The notes beneath the pieces were generated by a model. It was not told the DNA's origin, ran no database searches, and worked only from the letters and a program-made list of their open reading frames with translations. A DNA stretch of 53,711 nucleotides, taken from Enterobacteriaceae bacterium UBA2655. GTDB lineage: Bacteria > Pseudomonadota > Gammaproteobacteria > Enterobacterales > Enterobacteriaceae. Made by a program: the position numbers and the translations under genes. The stretch lies in the NCBI GenBank assembly GCA_002359495.1, contig DENB01000050.1:1-53711 (forward strand). The letters run 5' to 3'. Positions 16,643-24,650 of this stretch are shown piece after piece (the first letter of the stretch is position 1; each line of letters begins with the position of its first letter).

Positions 16643-18406
16643 TTGGCTGAACTCGCAACATCTACCCGCAGCAAAAACGGGCAACCGAAAAACAGGCGCT
16701 GGCATCCGCTTTGGCTGGCCGCGCCGGGCCTGCTGTTTTTAGCGATTTTTCTCGCCTGGCCGACGTTGAAACTGATGCTGCTCAGCTTTCAGAACAGCGA
16801 AGGCGGCTTCTCGCTGGATGTCTGGAGCCAGATGTTCGGCGCCGGCATCTATGTGAAAGTGATGCTCAACACTTTTATCATTGCGCTGGAAACCACGCTG
16901 ACCTGCCTGTTGGTGGGGTATCCGGTCGCATACTGGCTGTCGCAACGCAATGAAAACACGCGTCGTCGTTTGATGTGGCTGATCCTGCTGCCGTTCTGGA
17001 CCAGCGCGCTGCTGAAAAACTTCGCCTGGCTGGTGCTGCTCTCCCGCCGCGGCATCCTGTCGGAAATTCTGATGTCGCTGGGCGCCGATCAACCGCTGAA
17101 CCTGCTCTATACGCGCGGCGTGGTGGTGTTCGCCATGGCGCACAGCATGTTGCCGCTGGCGATTATCACCATGCTGCCGACCATGACCGGCATCGATAAC
17201 GGGCTGATGCGTGCCAGCCATACGCTGGGCGCGTCGCGCGCGCAGGGGTTCTGGCGTATTTTCTTCCCGCTTTCGATGCCGGGCGTAGTGGCCGCCTGTC
17301 TGCTGATTTTTATCGGCTCGCTGGGCTTCTTTATTACCCCAGCGCTGCTGGGCAGCCCGCAGGATTCAGTGATCGGACAATTGTTAATCACCCAGGTGCA
17401 ACAGTTGCTGAACTGGCGGCTGGCCGGCGCGGTGGCGATGCTGCTGCTGATCGCCACGCTGATCGTCTGCTTCTGTTACGACAAACTGTTCGGCATGTCC
17501 GCCATTTCCGGCGGCGAAGGGCAGGCGAGAAGTCCGCGCATTCGCAAAGTCGGCTATGCCATCACCGCCTCGGCGGCGCGCGTTTGCGATATGCTGGGCA
17601 AGGCGCTGGCCGCTATTCCGGGCAAACCGCGCCTGAGCTGGCTGCTGCCGCTGTTCAGCATTGTGATTATTCTGGTGCTGATTTCGCCGGTCATCTCATT
17701 TCTGCCGATGGCTTTCAGCAGCTCAAGCTTTCTGCAGTTTCCGCCGCCGGGCTTCTCGCTGCGCTGGATGGAAACCTATCTGCAGTCGCCGATCTGGACC
17801 GGCGCGACAATGCGTTCGTTCGGGATCGCGCTGGTGACCGGCACGCTGTCGGTGTTGATTGCGGGCGCCGCCGCCTTTGGTCTGGCGCGCCACCAGGGGA
17901 AATCGGGCAGTCTGGTGGTGATGACCTTCCTGTTGCCGATGATTATCCCGAATATCGTTACCGCCGTTTCGCTGTTCTATTTGTTCGCTACCGTCGGGCT
18001 GGTGGGGTCGAATATCGGCATCATTCTCGGCCATACGGTAATGGCGATCCCGGTCGTCTTCATCATCATCCTTACTACTTTTAAAGGTTACGACTGGCGG
18101 CTGAACCAGGCGGCGAGCACCCTTGGCGCCGGGCGCTGGCGGGTGCTGCGCGAAATCACCTTACCCCTGATTAAAAGCAGCCTGGTAGCCGCTTTTATCT
18201 TCGGTTTCCTTAACTCATTCGAAGAGCTGACGGTCGCGCTGTTTGTCGGCGGGGGCGTAAAACAGACGCTGCCGAAACAGATGTGGGATGACGTGCTGCT
18301 GTCGGTCACGCCAACGCTGGCGGCGGCCTCGGTGATCATCCTGTCGATCGTCACGCTGCTGTTCGTTATTGCTGAACGCTCGCGCCGTAAAGCCGACGCG
18401 CTGTAA
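16643..18406 (+). CDS. ABC transporter double permease (PotB-PotC fusion type)
   Basis: About 587 residues made of two complete permease halves. The first (about 15-285) and second (about 335-580) each have some six membrane helices and an EAA loop: TLGASRAQGFWRIFFPLSMP in the first, TLGAGRWRVLREITLPL in the second. In E. coli PotB and PotC are separate, so this is a fused heterodimer. The start is informative: GGAGGA at 16631-16636 lies 6 bases before TTG 16643, while the upstream in-frame ATG 16625 has no ribosome site and precedes the GGAGGA. TTG is therefore the likelier start. The gene follows the binding-protein gene and precedes the ATPase. Confidence 0.9.
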   Translation: MAELATSTRSKNGQPKNRRWHPLWLAAPGLLFLAIFLAWPTLKLMLLSFQNSEGGFSLDVWSQMFGAGIYVKVMLNTFIIALETTLTCLLVGYPVAYWLSQRNENTRRRLMWLILLPFWTSALLKNFAWLVLLSRRGILSEILMSLGADQPLNLLYTRGVVVFAMAHSMLPLAIITMLPTMTGIDNGLMRASHTLGASRAQGFWRIFFPLSMPGVVAACLLIFIGSLGFFITPALLGSPQDSVIGQLLITQVQQLLNWRLAGAVAMLLLIATLIVCFCYDKLFGMSAISGGEGQARSPRIRKVGYAITASAARVCDMLGKALAAIPGKPRLSWLLPLFSIVIILVLISPVISFLPMAFSSSSFLQFPPPGFSLRWMETYLQSPIWTGATMRSFGIALVTGTLSVLIAGAAAFGLARHQGKSGSLVVMTFLLPMIIPNIVTAVSLFYLFATVGLVGSNIGIILGHTVMAIPVVFIIILTTFKGYDWRLNQAASTLGAGRWRVLREITLPLIKSSLVAAFIFGFLNSFEELTVALFVGGGVKQTLPKQMWDDVLLSVTPTLAAASVIILSIVTLLFVIAERSRRKADAL

Positions 18407-18417
18407 GGAGAAGAGTC

Positions 18418-19455
18418 ATGTCATCGGTTAAATTGCAGGTCGAGCAGATCGCCAAATATTACGGGCCGACCAAAGTGCTGCAGGATCTGGATCTCACCGT
18501 ACAAAAAGGCGAGCTGCTGACCCTGCTGGGCTCATCCGGCTCGGGTAAAACCACGCTGTTGCAGATTATCAGCGGCTTAACGGAGCCGACTTCGGGACGC
18601 CTGTTAATCGACGGTAAAGATGAAACCTGGACGCCGGTGCACCAGCGCGATATTGGCGTGGTGTTCCAGAACTATGCGCTGTTTCCTCACCTGACCATTG
18701 AAGAGAACGTCGCTTTCCCGCTGCGTATGCGCCAGATGCCGGGCGCGGAGATTGCGCGCAAAGTCAGCGCCGCGCTGGAGATGGTGGAGCTGGGCCATGC
18801 GGCGCAGCGCTTTCCGCGCGCGCTTTCCGGCGGCCAGCAGCAGCGCGTCGCGCTGGCGCGCTGCCTTGTCTATCAGCCAGGCATTATATTGATGGACGAA
18901 CCGTTGGGCGCGCTGGATCGCCAGCTGCGCGAAACCATGCAGATGGAGATCCGCCGCATTCACCGCGAATCGGGCGCAACCATCATTTTCGTTACCCACG
19001 ATCAGGAAGAGGCGCTGGCGCTTTCCGATCGCATCTGCCTGATGAACGAAGGGCGCATCGTCCAGATCGATACGCCGCGCAGAATTTACGAGCAGCCGAA
19101 TTCGACCTTTGTCGCGGGCTTTATCGGGTTGTCGAACATTCTCAGCGGCGAAGTGCGCGACGGACAGCTGGTGACGCAGCAGGGCGCCTTTGCCGTGCCG
19201 AACGCCTCGCTGGCGCAGGGTCGCGCCTCGCTGGTTATTCGCCCTGAACATACGCGTATCCTTAAAGCCGGCGCCGCGCCGCTGGAAGGCGAAATTTGCG
19301 AACGTATCTATGCCGGTTCGGAAACCCGCCTGGTGGTGTCGCTGGCGGACGGCACGCGCTTTATCGTTCGCAGCAGCGGCATGTCAGGCGACAAAATCGG
19401 CGACCGCGTATCGCTGGGCTGGGATGTGCAGCAAAGCCGTCTGCTGACCACCTGA
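18418..19455 (+). CDS. ABC transporter ATP-binding protein, PotA-like
   Basis: A 345-residue ATPase: Walker A LGSSGSGKTT near residues 36-45, signature LSGGQQQR near 138, Walker B ILMDEPLGALD near 158, and a C-terminal TOBE-like regulatory domain (about 265-340). It powers uptake by the fused permease encoded 11 bases upstream; the stop-to-start spacing and an AGGAGAAG ribosome site show a shared transcript. It completes the four-gene unit of GH3, binding protein, double permease and ATPase. A 287-base gap follows, and the next gene has its own ribosome site and probably its own promoter. Confidence 0.93.
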   Translation: MSSVKLQVEQIAKYYGPTKVLQDLDLTVQKGELLTLLGSSGSGKTTLLQIISGLTEPTSGRLLIDGKDETWTPVHQRDIGVVFQNYALFPHLTIEENVAFPLRMRQMPGAEIARKVSAALEMVELGHAAQRFPRALSGGQQQRVALARCLVYQPGIILMDEPLGALDRQLRETMQMEIRRIHRESGATIIFVTHDQEEALALSDRICLMNEGRIVQIDTPRRIYEQPNSTFVAGFIGLSNILSGEVRDGQLVTQQGAFAVPNASLAQGRASLVIRPEHTRILKAGAAPLEGEICERIYAGSETRLVVSLADGTRFIVRSSGMSGDKIGDRVSLGWDVQQSRLLTT

Positions 19456-19742
19456 CAATAAGGCGTGAAAAAATCAGAAAGGCGGAAATAAACTTTCTGC
19501 CTTTCTGGTTCTCATATTCAACATTAATCCGTGCCGGACTTTGCATTATTTATCCGGCGACGTCGTTGCGCCCGTAAAAAGCGAAAAAATAAGTCGTCAA
19601 CATTATTACCGGCACTGCCTCACTTATTTATCTTCAGCGACACGTTTTTTACTAATTTACCCGACGACGGCAGTTCAATAACCTTAGCGCATACAGAAGT
19701 GATGGATTAATTATCCAAACGATCTTAATTAAGGATGCAGTG

Positions 19743-21014
19743 ATGACTGTTGAAAAAATCGTAACCGATACCCTGGTTGTCGGCGCGGGGCAGGCCGGTG
19801 TGGCCATGAGCGAGCATCTGACGCATCTGGGCATCCCGCACGTGGTGCTGGAGAAGAATCGCATTGCCGAAGCCTGGCGCACCGGACGCTGGGACTCGCT
19901 GGTGGCGAATGGCCCGGCCTGGCACGACCGTTTTCCAAATATGGAATTTCCCGGTATCGACCCGGACGGCTTCGTGCCTAAAGAGCAGGTTGCGGACTAT
20001 TTCGCTGCTTACGCGCAGTCATTCGATGCGCCGATCCGTACCGGCGTTGAAGTTAAGCGCGCCGAGCGCAATCAGGGCCGCCCCGGTTTCACCGTAGAAA
20101 CCTCGCAAGGCATTATCGAAGCGCGGAACATCGTCGCGGCCACCGGACCTTTTCAGCGCCCGGTGATCCCCGCCATCGCGCCTGACGACGCGCGTTTTCA
20201 TCAGATCCACTCCGCTCACTACTACAACCCGCAACAGCTGCCGGAAGGCGGCGTGCTGATTGTCGGCGCCGGCTCCTCCGGCGTGCAGATTGCCGATGAA
20301 CTGCAGCGCGCCGGAAAGCAGGTTTATCTCTCGGTCGGACCTCACGATCGTCCGCCGCGCGCCTACCGCAACCGTGATTTTTGCTGGTGGCTGGGCGTGC
20401 TGGGCCTGTGGGATGCCGCAGCGAGCCAGCCGGGCAAAGAACACGTGACCATTGCGGTAAGCGGCGCGCGCGGCGGCCATACCGTCGATTTTCGCGCTCT
20501 GGCGCATCAGGGCGTTAACCTGGTCGGCCTGACCAAGAGCTTTGCCGACGGCGTGGTTGAGTTTCAGCCCGATCTGGCGGACAACATCGCGCGCGGCGAC
20601 GACAATTATCTGTCGCTGCTGGATGCCGCCGACGCTTATATTGCTCGCAATGGCCTCGACCTGCCGGAAGAACCGGAAGCACGCCATTTTCTGCCCGATC
20701 CCGCCTGCGTGACGCAGCCGATTTTAACGCTGGATATGGTTGAAGCCGGGATTACCACCATTATCTGGGCGACCGGCTATGTCGCTGATTATAGCTGGCT
20801 GAACGTCGACGCTTTCGATGATAAAGGCAAGCCGAAGCATCAGCGCGGCGTGTCCAGCGAGTCGGGCGTCTATTTCCTCGGTCTGCCCTGGCTGTCGCGT
20901 CGTGGTTCGACCTTTATCTGGGGCGTCTGGCATGATGCGAAATATATCGCCGACCATATCCAGACGCAGAAGAAATACAGCCAATATCAGGATGCGCAGC
21001 AGCAGAATAAATAA
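19743..21014 (+). CDS. FAD/NADPH flavoprotein monooxygenase (FMO-like)
   Basis: About 423 residues with two dinucleotide-binding motifs: GAGQAG near residue 14 for FAD and GAGSSG near 175 for NADPH. An ATGPF segment and a later WATGY motif match flavin-containing or Baeyer-Villiger-related monooxygenases. They oxidise nitrogen, sulfur or carbonyl compounds using NADPH and oxygen, and reduce their own FAD. Codon GTG 19740 could start it, but ATG 19743, seven bases after AAGGA, is better placed. It follows the GH3/ABC operon in the same direction after 287 bases, so the oxidised substrate may be what that transporter imports. A terminator follows. Confidence 0.87.
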   Translation: MTVEKIVTDTLVVGAGQAGVAMSEHLTHLGIPHVVLEKNRIAEAWRTGRWDSLVANGPAWHDRFPNMEFPGIDPDGFVPKEQVADYFAAYAQSFDAPIRTGVEVKRAERNQGRPGFTVETSQGIIEARNIVAATGPFQRPVIPAIAPDDARFHQIHSAHYYNPQQLPEGGVLIVGAGSSGVQIADELQRAGKQVYLSVGPHDRPPRAYRNRDFCWWLGVLGLWDAAASQPGKEHVTIAVSGARGGHTVDFRALAHQGVNLVGLTKSFADGVVEFQPDLADNIARGDDNYLSLLDAADAYIARNGLDLPEEPEARHFLPDPACVTQPILTLDMVEAGITTIIWATGYVADYSWLNVDAFDDKGKPKHQRGVSSESGVYFLGLPWLSRRGSTFIWGVWHDAKYIADHIQTQKKYSQYQDAQQQNK

Positions 21015-21041
21015 AACGACCCGCTGCAAAGCGGGCCGTTT
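21014..21041. terminator. Bidirectional terminator between the FMO and VF530 genes
   Basis: AAACG-A-CCCGCT pairs with AGCGGG-C-CGTTT around a GCAA loop, with T-rich DNA behind it (21039-21063). It lies between two converging genes. Confidence 0.75.
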
Positions 21042-21073
21042 AACATTGTTTTAAGTATTTTTTTAAAGCGCAG

Positions 21074-21358
21074 TTAGCTTTTCTTACGCCAGTTGGCCCA
21101 GGGATGGTCAGCTGGCGTTTCGCTTTTTTCAGCCTGAGTCTGGCTCAGCGAATCCAGATAAAGTGCCTCCACCTCAGCGCGCGCCCAGGGCGTACGGCGC
21201 AGAAACTTGAGGCTCGATTTCACGCTGGGATCGTGTTTGAAGCAGTTGATGTTGATAATTTTTCCCAGCTCCGCCCAGCCGAAGCGCGCTACCAGCGCAT
21301 TGACCTGCATCTCCAGCGTGACGCCGTGCAGGGGATCTTTTGAGCGATGAGACGACAT
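21074..21358 (-). CDS. VF530 family small DNA-binding protein
   Basis: A 94-residue protein matching the VF530 (DUF2132) family: DPLHGVTLEMQVNALV, then INCFKHDPSVKSSLKFLRRT and PWARAEVEALYL. The family has a solved fold thought to bind DNA, but its cellular role is not established. The acidic/polar tail after about residue 72 is variable among relatives. It is a single-gene unit converging with the FMO gene. Confidence 0.88.
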   Translation of the reverse strand: MSSHRSKDPLHGVTLEMQVNALVARFGWAELGKIININCFKHDPSVKSSLKFLRRTPWARAEVEALYLDSLSQTQAEKSETPADHPWANWRKKS

Positions 21359-21467
21359 GGTTAGCCTGACTATGTTGAGTAAAATATCTGCAGCATCGCT
21401 GCCGCGCTAAAAAATAAAAGAGAGCTGCATAACAGATCTCCGTTCGGTTCGTGCAATGGTGAATAAT

Positions 21468-22073
21468 TTACTGTGAAAGCTCACGGATAACCATTTTTTT
21501 CTCGGAATAGACCACGCTATTATCTGGAATATCCTTATTAACGAAGGTCATCGCGCCTATAATCACATTATTTCCAATACGCACGTCGCCGATAACACAG
21601 CTGTGCGCGCCTATCACTACGTCATCGCCGATGGCCGTCTTGCCGAACCCGTCGACGGGACCATTGCGTCCAATCGTGGTGTTTTGGCATAGGCTAACGT
21701 TTCGGCCGATAACGCAATCGCCACGGATAACGATTCCGGAAAAGTGATTTAATGTCATGCCCGGACCGATAAAAGCCCTGACATCGATATCGGCGCCGTA
21801 ATTTCTGATTAGTTTATTATTAATCTTTCTCGCCCATTTCTGGCATTTTTTTGCAGGCCGGGTATGCAGGTAATTAGCAATTCGCCACCAAAAGTAATAA
21901 CGCTTGCTGTAGCTAAACAGCACATTAGAAAACACCTTAAGCCATGAAAATTTCTTTTCTCCCCGCTTGTTTAATACTTCGAAACGTAGGCACTCTTTTA
22001 AATGCGTGTAGAAGTAATCAATGGCCCTAATGTCCTGGTTTGCGTCTGTTATTGATGGAATATTATTGTTCAT
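21468..22073 (-). CDS. Hexapeptide-repeat acyltransferase, serine acetyltransferase-like
   Basis: A 201-residue transferase with a helical N-terminal part and left-handed beta-helix repeats from about 95 to 185: IGPGMTLNHFSGIVIRGDCVIGRNVSLCQNTTIG-type turns, then IGDDVVIGAHS and IGNNVIIGA. The layout is that of CysE-like and polysaccharide O-acetyltransferases, which use acetyl-CoA. It is divergent from a paralogous gene at 22.4 kb and near the LPS core cluster. O-acetylation of LPS or another surface glycan is more plausible than cysteine synthesis, but that is inference. Both genes are AT-rich compared with the region to their left. Confidence 0.85.
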   Translation of the reverse strand: MNNNIPSITDANQDIRAIDYFYTHLKECLRFEVLNKRGEKKFSWLKVFSNVLFSYSKRYYFWWRIANYLHTRPAKKCQKWARKINNKLIRNYGADIDVRAFIGPGMTLNHFSGIVIRGDCVIGRNVSLCQNTTIGRNGPVDGFGKTAIGDDVVIGAHSCVIGDVRIGNNVIIGAMTFVNKDIPDNSVVYSEKKMVIRELSQ

Positions 22074-22398
22074 TTTTCATCCAAATCTGTCTTGCCGGCA
22101 ATATTTTAACACAAGTCTTATTGACAAAAAAAGAATAAAGCCTAAGAAAATAAAATATATAACTTTCATAGAGTTAGGATAGATTTTAATTTACAGAGTG
22201 ATTTTTTTATTTGAGATTTTGAAGAGTAGAGCAGTTGCGGAGAGCCGGCTCGATCTGCAGTTAACCCAAAGATTTTATTGTATTTATTTCTAATATCGGG
22301 CTTAAGGCCATTTAGCGGCGCAGAATAGATTTGCAATGCTACCTGAAAAAAATATAATAAAAAATTAACACAAACTTACTTTCGGACTCACTATAAAA
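22074..22398. other. AT-rich divergent promoter region of two acyltransferase genes
   Basis: No gene is seen. The segment is very AT-rich and must carry the promoters for the two divergent acyltransferase genes. No defined operator or ops/JUMPstart element was recognised. Confidence 0.4.
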
Positions 22399-23028
22399 AT
22401 GCTAGACGTCAGAATTTATTACTCCTTTTTTAGATTTTTTCGTAAACATAATAGTGAAGCGCTAAAAGAATATTGGTTAAAAGAGGTGACCCGAAAAGAA
22501 AAATTTAGCTGGGCTGATATTCCTAAAAGAATTCAAAGTCGGCGAAGATATTTCCTTTTCTGGTGGCGCCTTGCCAATGAAATGTTCATGACAGGCGACA
22601 AAAGCATCAGGAAAAGCGCCAAAAGGATCAATTCACGACTTAAAGACCGGTTTGGCGTCGAAATCATGCTTGGCGCGCAAATAGGACCGGGACTGCATAT
22701 TCCTCATCTCAACGGCATTGTCGTCACCGATACGTTAATCGCAGGTAAGAACCTTACCATTCTTCAAAATACCACGATAGGAAAACGTCATAAATATCAG
22801 GAAGGGATGATCAGGATTGGCGATAATGTCAGCATAGGCGCGGGCGCCCATATTCTTGGCAATAATTTGACCATCGGCGATGACGTTTTGATTGGTGCAA
22901 CCTCAGTCGTTCTTAAGAATGTGCCTTCCGGTATGGTTTACTTTATAAAAGCTGAACCCTGCATGCGCCCTAAAAAGAGCGTTGAGCAGAGGGAACATCT
23001 TCCCGGCCAGGTTACTGAATTACCTTAG
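22399..23028 (+). CDS. Hexapeptide-repeat acyltransferase, paralog of the 21.5-kb gene
   Basis: A 209-residue protein with the same plan as the divergent neighbour: a helical N-terminus containing RYFLFWWRLANE (the neighbour has YYFWWRIANYL) and beta-helix repeats from about 95 to 185 (IGPGLHIPHLNGIVV, NTTIGK, IGDNVSIGAGA, IGDDVLIGA). The two arose by duplication and diverged. It is probably an acetyl-CoA-dependent transferase in the cytoplasm, acting on a surface-sugar precursor or on a free amino acid. Its position directly before the LPS core genes supports a glycan target. It overlaps no other gene; a decayed inaA-like gene follows on the other strand. Confidence 0.83.
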   Translation: MLDVRIYYSFFRFFRKHNSEALKEYWLKEVTRKEKFSWADIPKRIQSRRRYFLFWWRLANEMFMTGDKSIRKSAKRINSRLKDRFGVEIMLGAQIGPGLHIPHLNGIVVTDTLIAGKNLTILQNTTIGKRHKYQEGMIRIGDNVSIGAGAHILGNNLTIGDDVLIGATSVVLKNVPSGMVYFIKAEPCMRPKKSVEQREHLPGQVTELP

Positions 23029-23059
23029 GGTATAATGCGCGGGCATTTTGAACAGGCTG

Positions 23060-23300
23060 TTAAGAATTAATGACCCGCGGAACAGAACGACATTTTTCCT
23101 GCCAGGCCAGCCACTCATATAATCGTCGGGATACCAGAGAGGTGACGCAGGGCATGGCAGAGAGGGTTTTTCCATCTTTTGATATAGATAACTTCATTGT
23201 CGACGGTCGTTCTGAGCACGCCGCTGAATCCGCTGCGGCGTCTGTTTGGCGGTTAGACCCATTTACCTTCTTTCTCCCACCAGTCATCAAAATTCAGCAT
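23060..23300 (-). pseudogene. Decayed inaA-like LPS kinase gene, 5' fragment
   Basis: Read from 23300 downward, one frame gives MLNFDDWWEKEGKWV, a TAA (23253-23255), then PPNRRRSGFSGVLR, NEVIYIKRWKNP and ALRHLSGIPT before a TGA at 23115. A neighbouring frame continues YEWLAWQEKCRSVPRVI and ends at 23060. This matches the start of InaA-family LPS kinases, where an acidic residue, then PNxRRxGxSGV and a YVKR lysine, follow a WWxxEGxWV motif. The first stop stands where family members have Glu, and a frameshift follows near 23120. The rest of the kinase domain is absent. InaA relatives phosphorylate LPS core sugars, so this looks like a lost member of the LPS kinase set here. Confidence 0.6.
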
Positions 23301-23594
23301 GGCATTCGCCCCGTTGTTCATATTTTAATCTACCCTGTTTTAAGATCTGTTGTAAGCAGAACAAAAAAGGAGAGGCAACCCGTTGAAAGAAAAAGAATGG
23401 TAGAAAAAACTCAGAAAATTCTTGCGACAACGTCGCTTAACAGCGAAAGATTAAAATTGCCTTAACTTTTCGGAAAAATGACAGTGAAATGACAAAAACC
23501 GCATAAAATGATAATTTTTTTACAACGCCTCGGCGGATCATAGTGAGTGGCTTTGTCTTATTTCATCTCAACAAGCGAATGCGCGGCGCTTCCC
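23301..23594. other. Promoter region upstream of waaQ
   Basis: This gap leads into the LPS core operon. It is AT-rich toward the right, with a CATAAAATGATAATTT stretch at about 23500-23515 that may include a -10. I looked for the RfaH-recruiting ops element (GGCGGTAG) of waaQ operons and found only a weak GGCGGATCATAG at 23532-23543. RfaH control is therefore not supported by sequence. Confidence 0.4.
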
Positions 23595-24650
23595 ATGAAA
23601 AACAAAAGAATAAAAAAAATACTTGTCATTAAGTTGCGATTTCATGGCGACATGCTGCTGATCACGCCTGTGATAAGCAGTTTGAAAGCCAATCATCCCG
23701 ATGCGATTATTGACGTGCTGGGTTATGAGGGCAGCGTCGAGATAGTACGCGTAAATGACGATGTAGATAAGATTTATGCAGTAAAAAACAAAAAAGCCAG
23801 CGCGTACCAGCAGGTGCTCGGCTACCTCAGCGTCGTGCGGGAGCTGCGCAACGAAGAGTATGATCTTGTCGTAAATTTAAGCGACCAGTGGCTGACCGGC
23901 CTGATGACAAGGCTTATTTCGCCTGCGCGCTCAATCGCCTTTGAATTTCAACAGCGAAATCAATTTTTGTGGGGTCTCTTTTTCAGCGAATTAGTGAAGC
24001 CGGAAGGGACGCACGTTGTTGAACGCAACCTCTCGATTCTCAGCAAGTTTGATCTTCCCGTTATCGTCAAAAAAACCAAGATGGGTTATCACGCCTTCGT
24101 CTGGGATGGGATCAAGCTTCGTCTGGGCGAGGAGTGGGAACAGCAAAAATATGTCGTGGTACAGCCGACGGCGCGTCAGAAATTCAAATACTGGGACGAT
24201 GAAAAATTCGCCGAGGTCATCGACTATATCCAGCAGAGTACCGGCTATAAAGTTATTATGACCTGCGGCCCTTCGGAAGATGATAAAAAGTGCGTCGAAC
24301 GTATCGCCGGATTGTGTAAAGCGAAACCGGTATTGACGTTAGCGGGCAATACCACCTTTGATGAGCTTGCCGCCGTTATCGATCACGCAGAGTTCTTTAT
24401 CGGCGTCGATTCCGCGCCAATGCACATTGCCGCTGCGGTAAATACGCCGATTATCTGCCTGTTCGGTGCAACGGATCATCGCGCCTGGCATCCCTGGAGC
24501 GAAAAATTCTGGATGGTGTGGGCGGGTAAATATCATCCTATGCCGAAACGCAGCGAGATCGATCGCTCTTTCAGATATCTCTCTTATATTCCGGTCGAAA
24601 AAGTTATCGATGCGGTGGATAGCGTTGTCGTCGCAGGGGAAGCGCGATGA
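23595..24650 (+). CDS. waaQ: LPS core heptosyltransferase III (WaaQ)
   Basis: About 351 residues of a glycosyltransferase family 9 protein with the WaaQ pattern: ILVIKLRFHGDMLLITPVIS at the start, and the C-terminal VDSAPMHIAAA and CLFGATDHRAWHPW segments that bind ADP-heptose. WaaQ adds the branch heptose III to heptose II of the inner core on the cytoplasmic face of the inner membrane. It is the first gene of a waaQ-waaG-waaP operon as in E. coli. An upstream GTG (23547) is in frame, but ATG 23595 matches the family's N-terminus. The stop overlaps the waaG start (ATGA). Confidence 0.93.
   Translation: MKNKRIKKILVIKLRFHGDMLLITPVISSLKANHPDAIIDVLGYEGSVEIVRVNDDVDKIYAVKNKKASAYQQVLGYLSVVRELRNEEYDLVVNLSDQWLTGLMTRLISPARSIAFEFQQRNQFLWGLFFSELVKPEGTHVVERNLSILSKFDLPVIVKKTKMGYHAFVWDGIKLRLGEEWEQQKYVVVQPTARQKFKYWDDEKFAEVIDYIQQSTGYKVIMTCGPSEDDKKCVERIAGLCKAKPVLTLAGNTTFDELAAVIDHAEFFIGVDSAPMHIAAAVNTPIICLFGATDHRAWHPWSEKFWMVWAGKYHPMPKRSEIDRSFRYLSYIPVEKVIDAVDSVVVAGEAR

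Noticed and set aside
18418..19455. Naming the transporter as the spermidine/putrescine system potABCD
   Set aside because: The family relation is clear, but the fused permease, Tat-exported binding protein and glycosidase neighbour make polyamine specificity unsafe to claim.
23070..23465. 131-codon plus-strand frame before waaQ
   Set aside because: It overlaps the inaA-like remnant on the opposite strand, which has clear family motifs; this frame has none.
23520..23545. RfaH ops element before waaQ
   Set aside because: GGCGGATCATAG shares only the first five bases with GGCGGTAG, so the match is too weak to report as an ops site.
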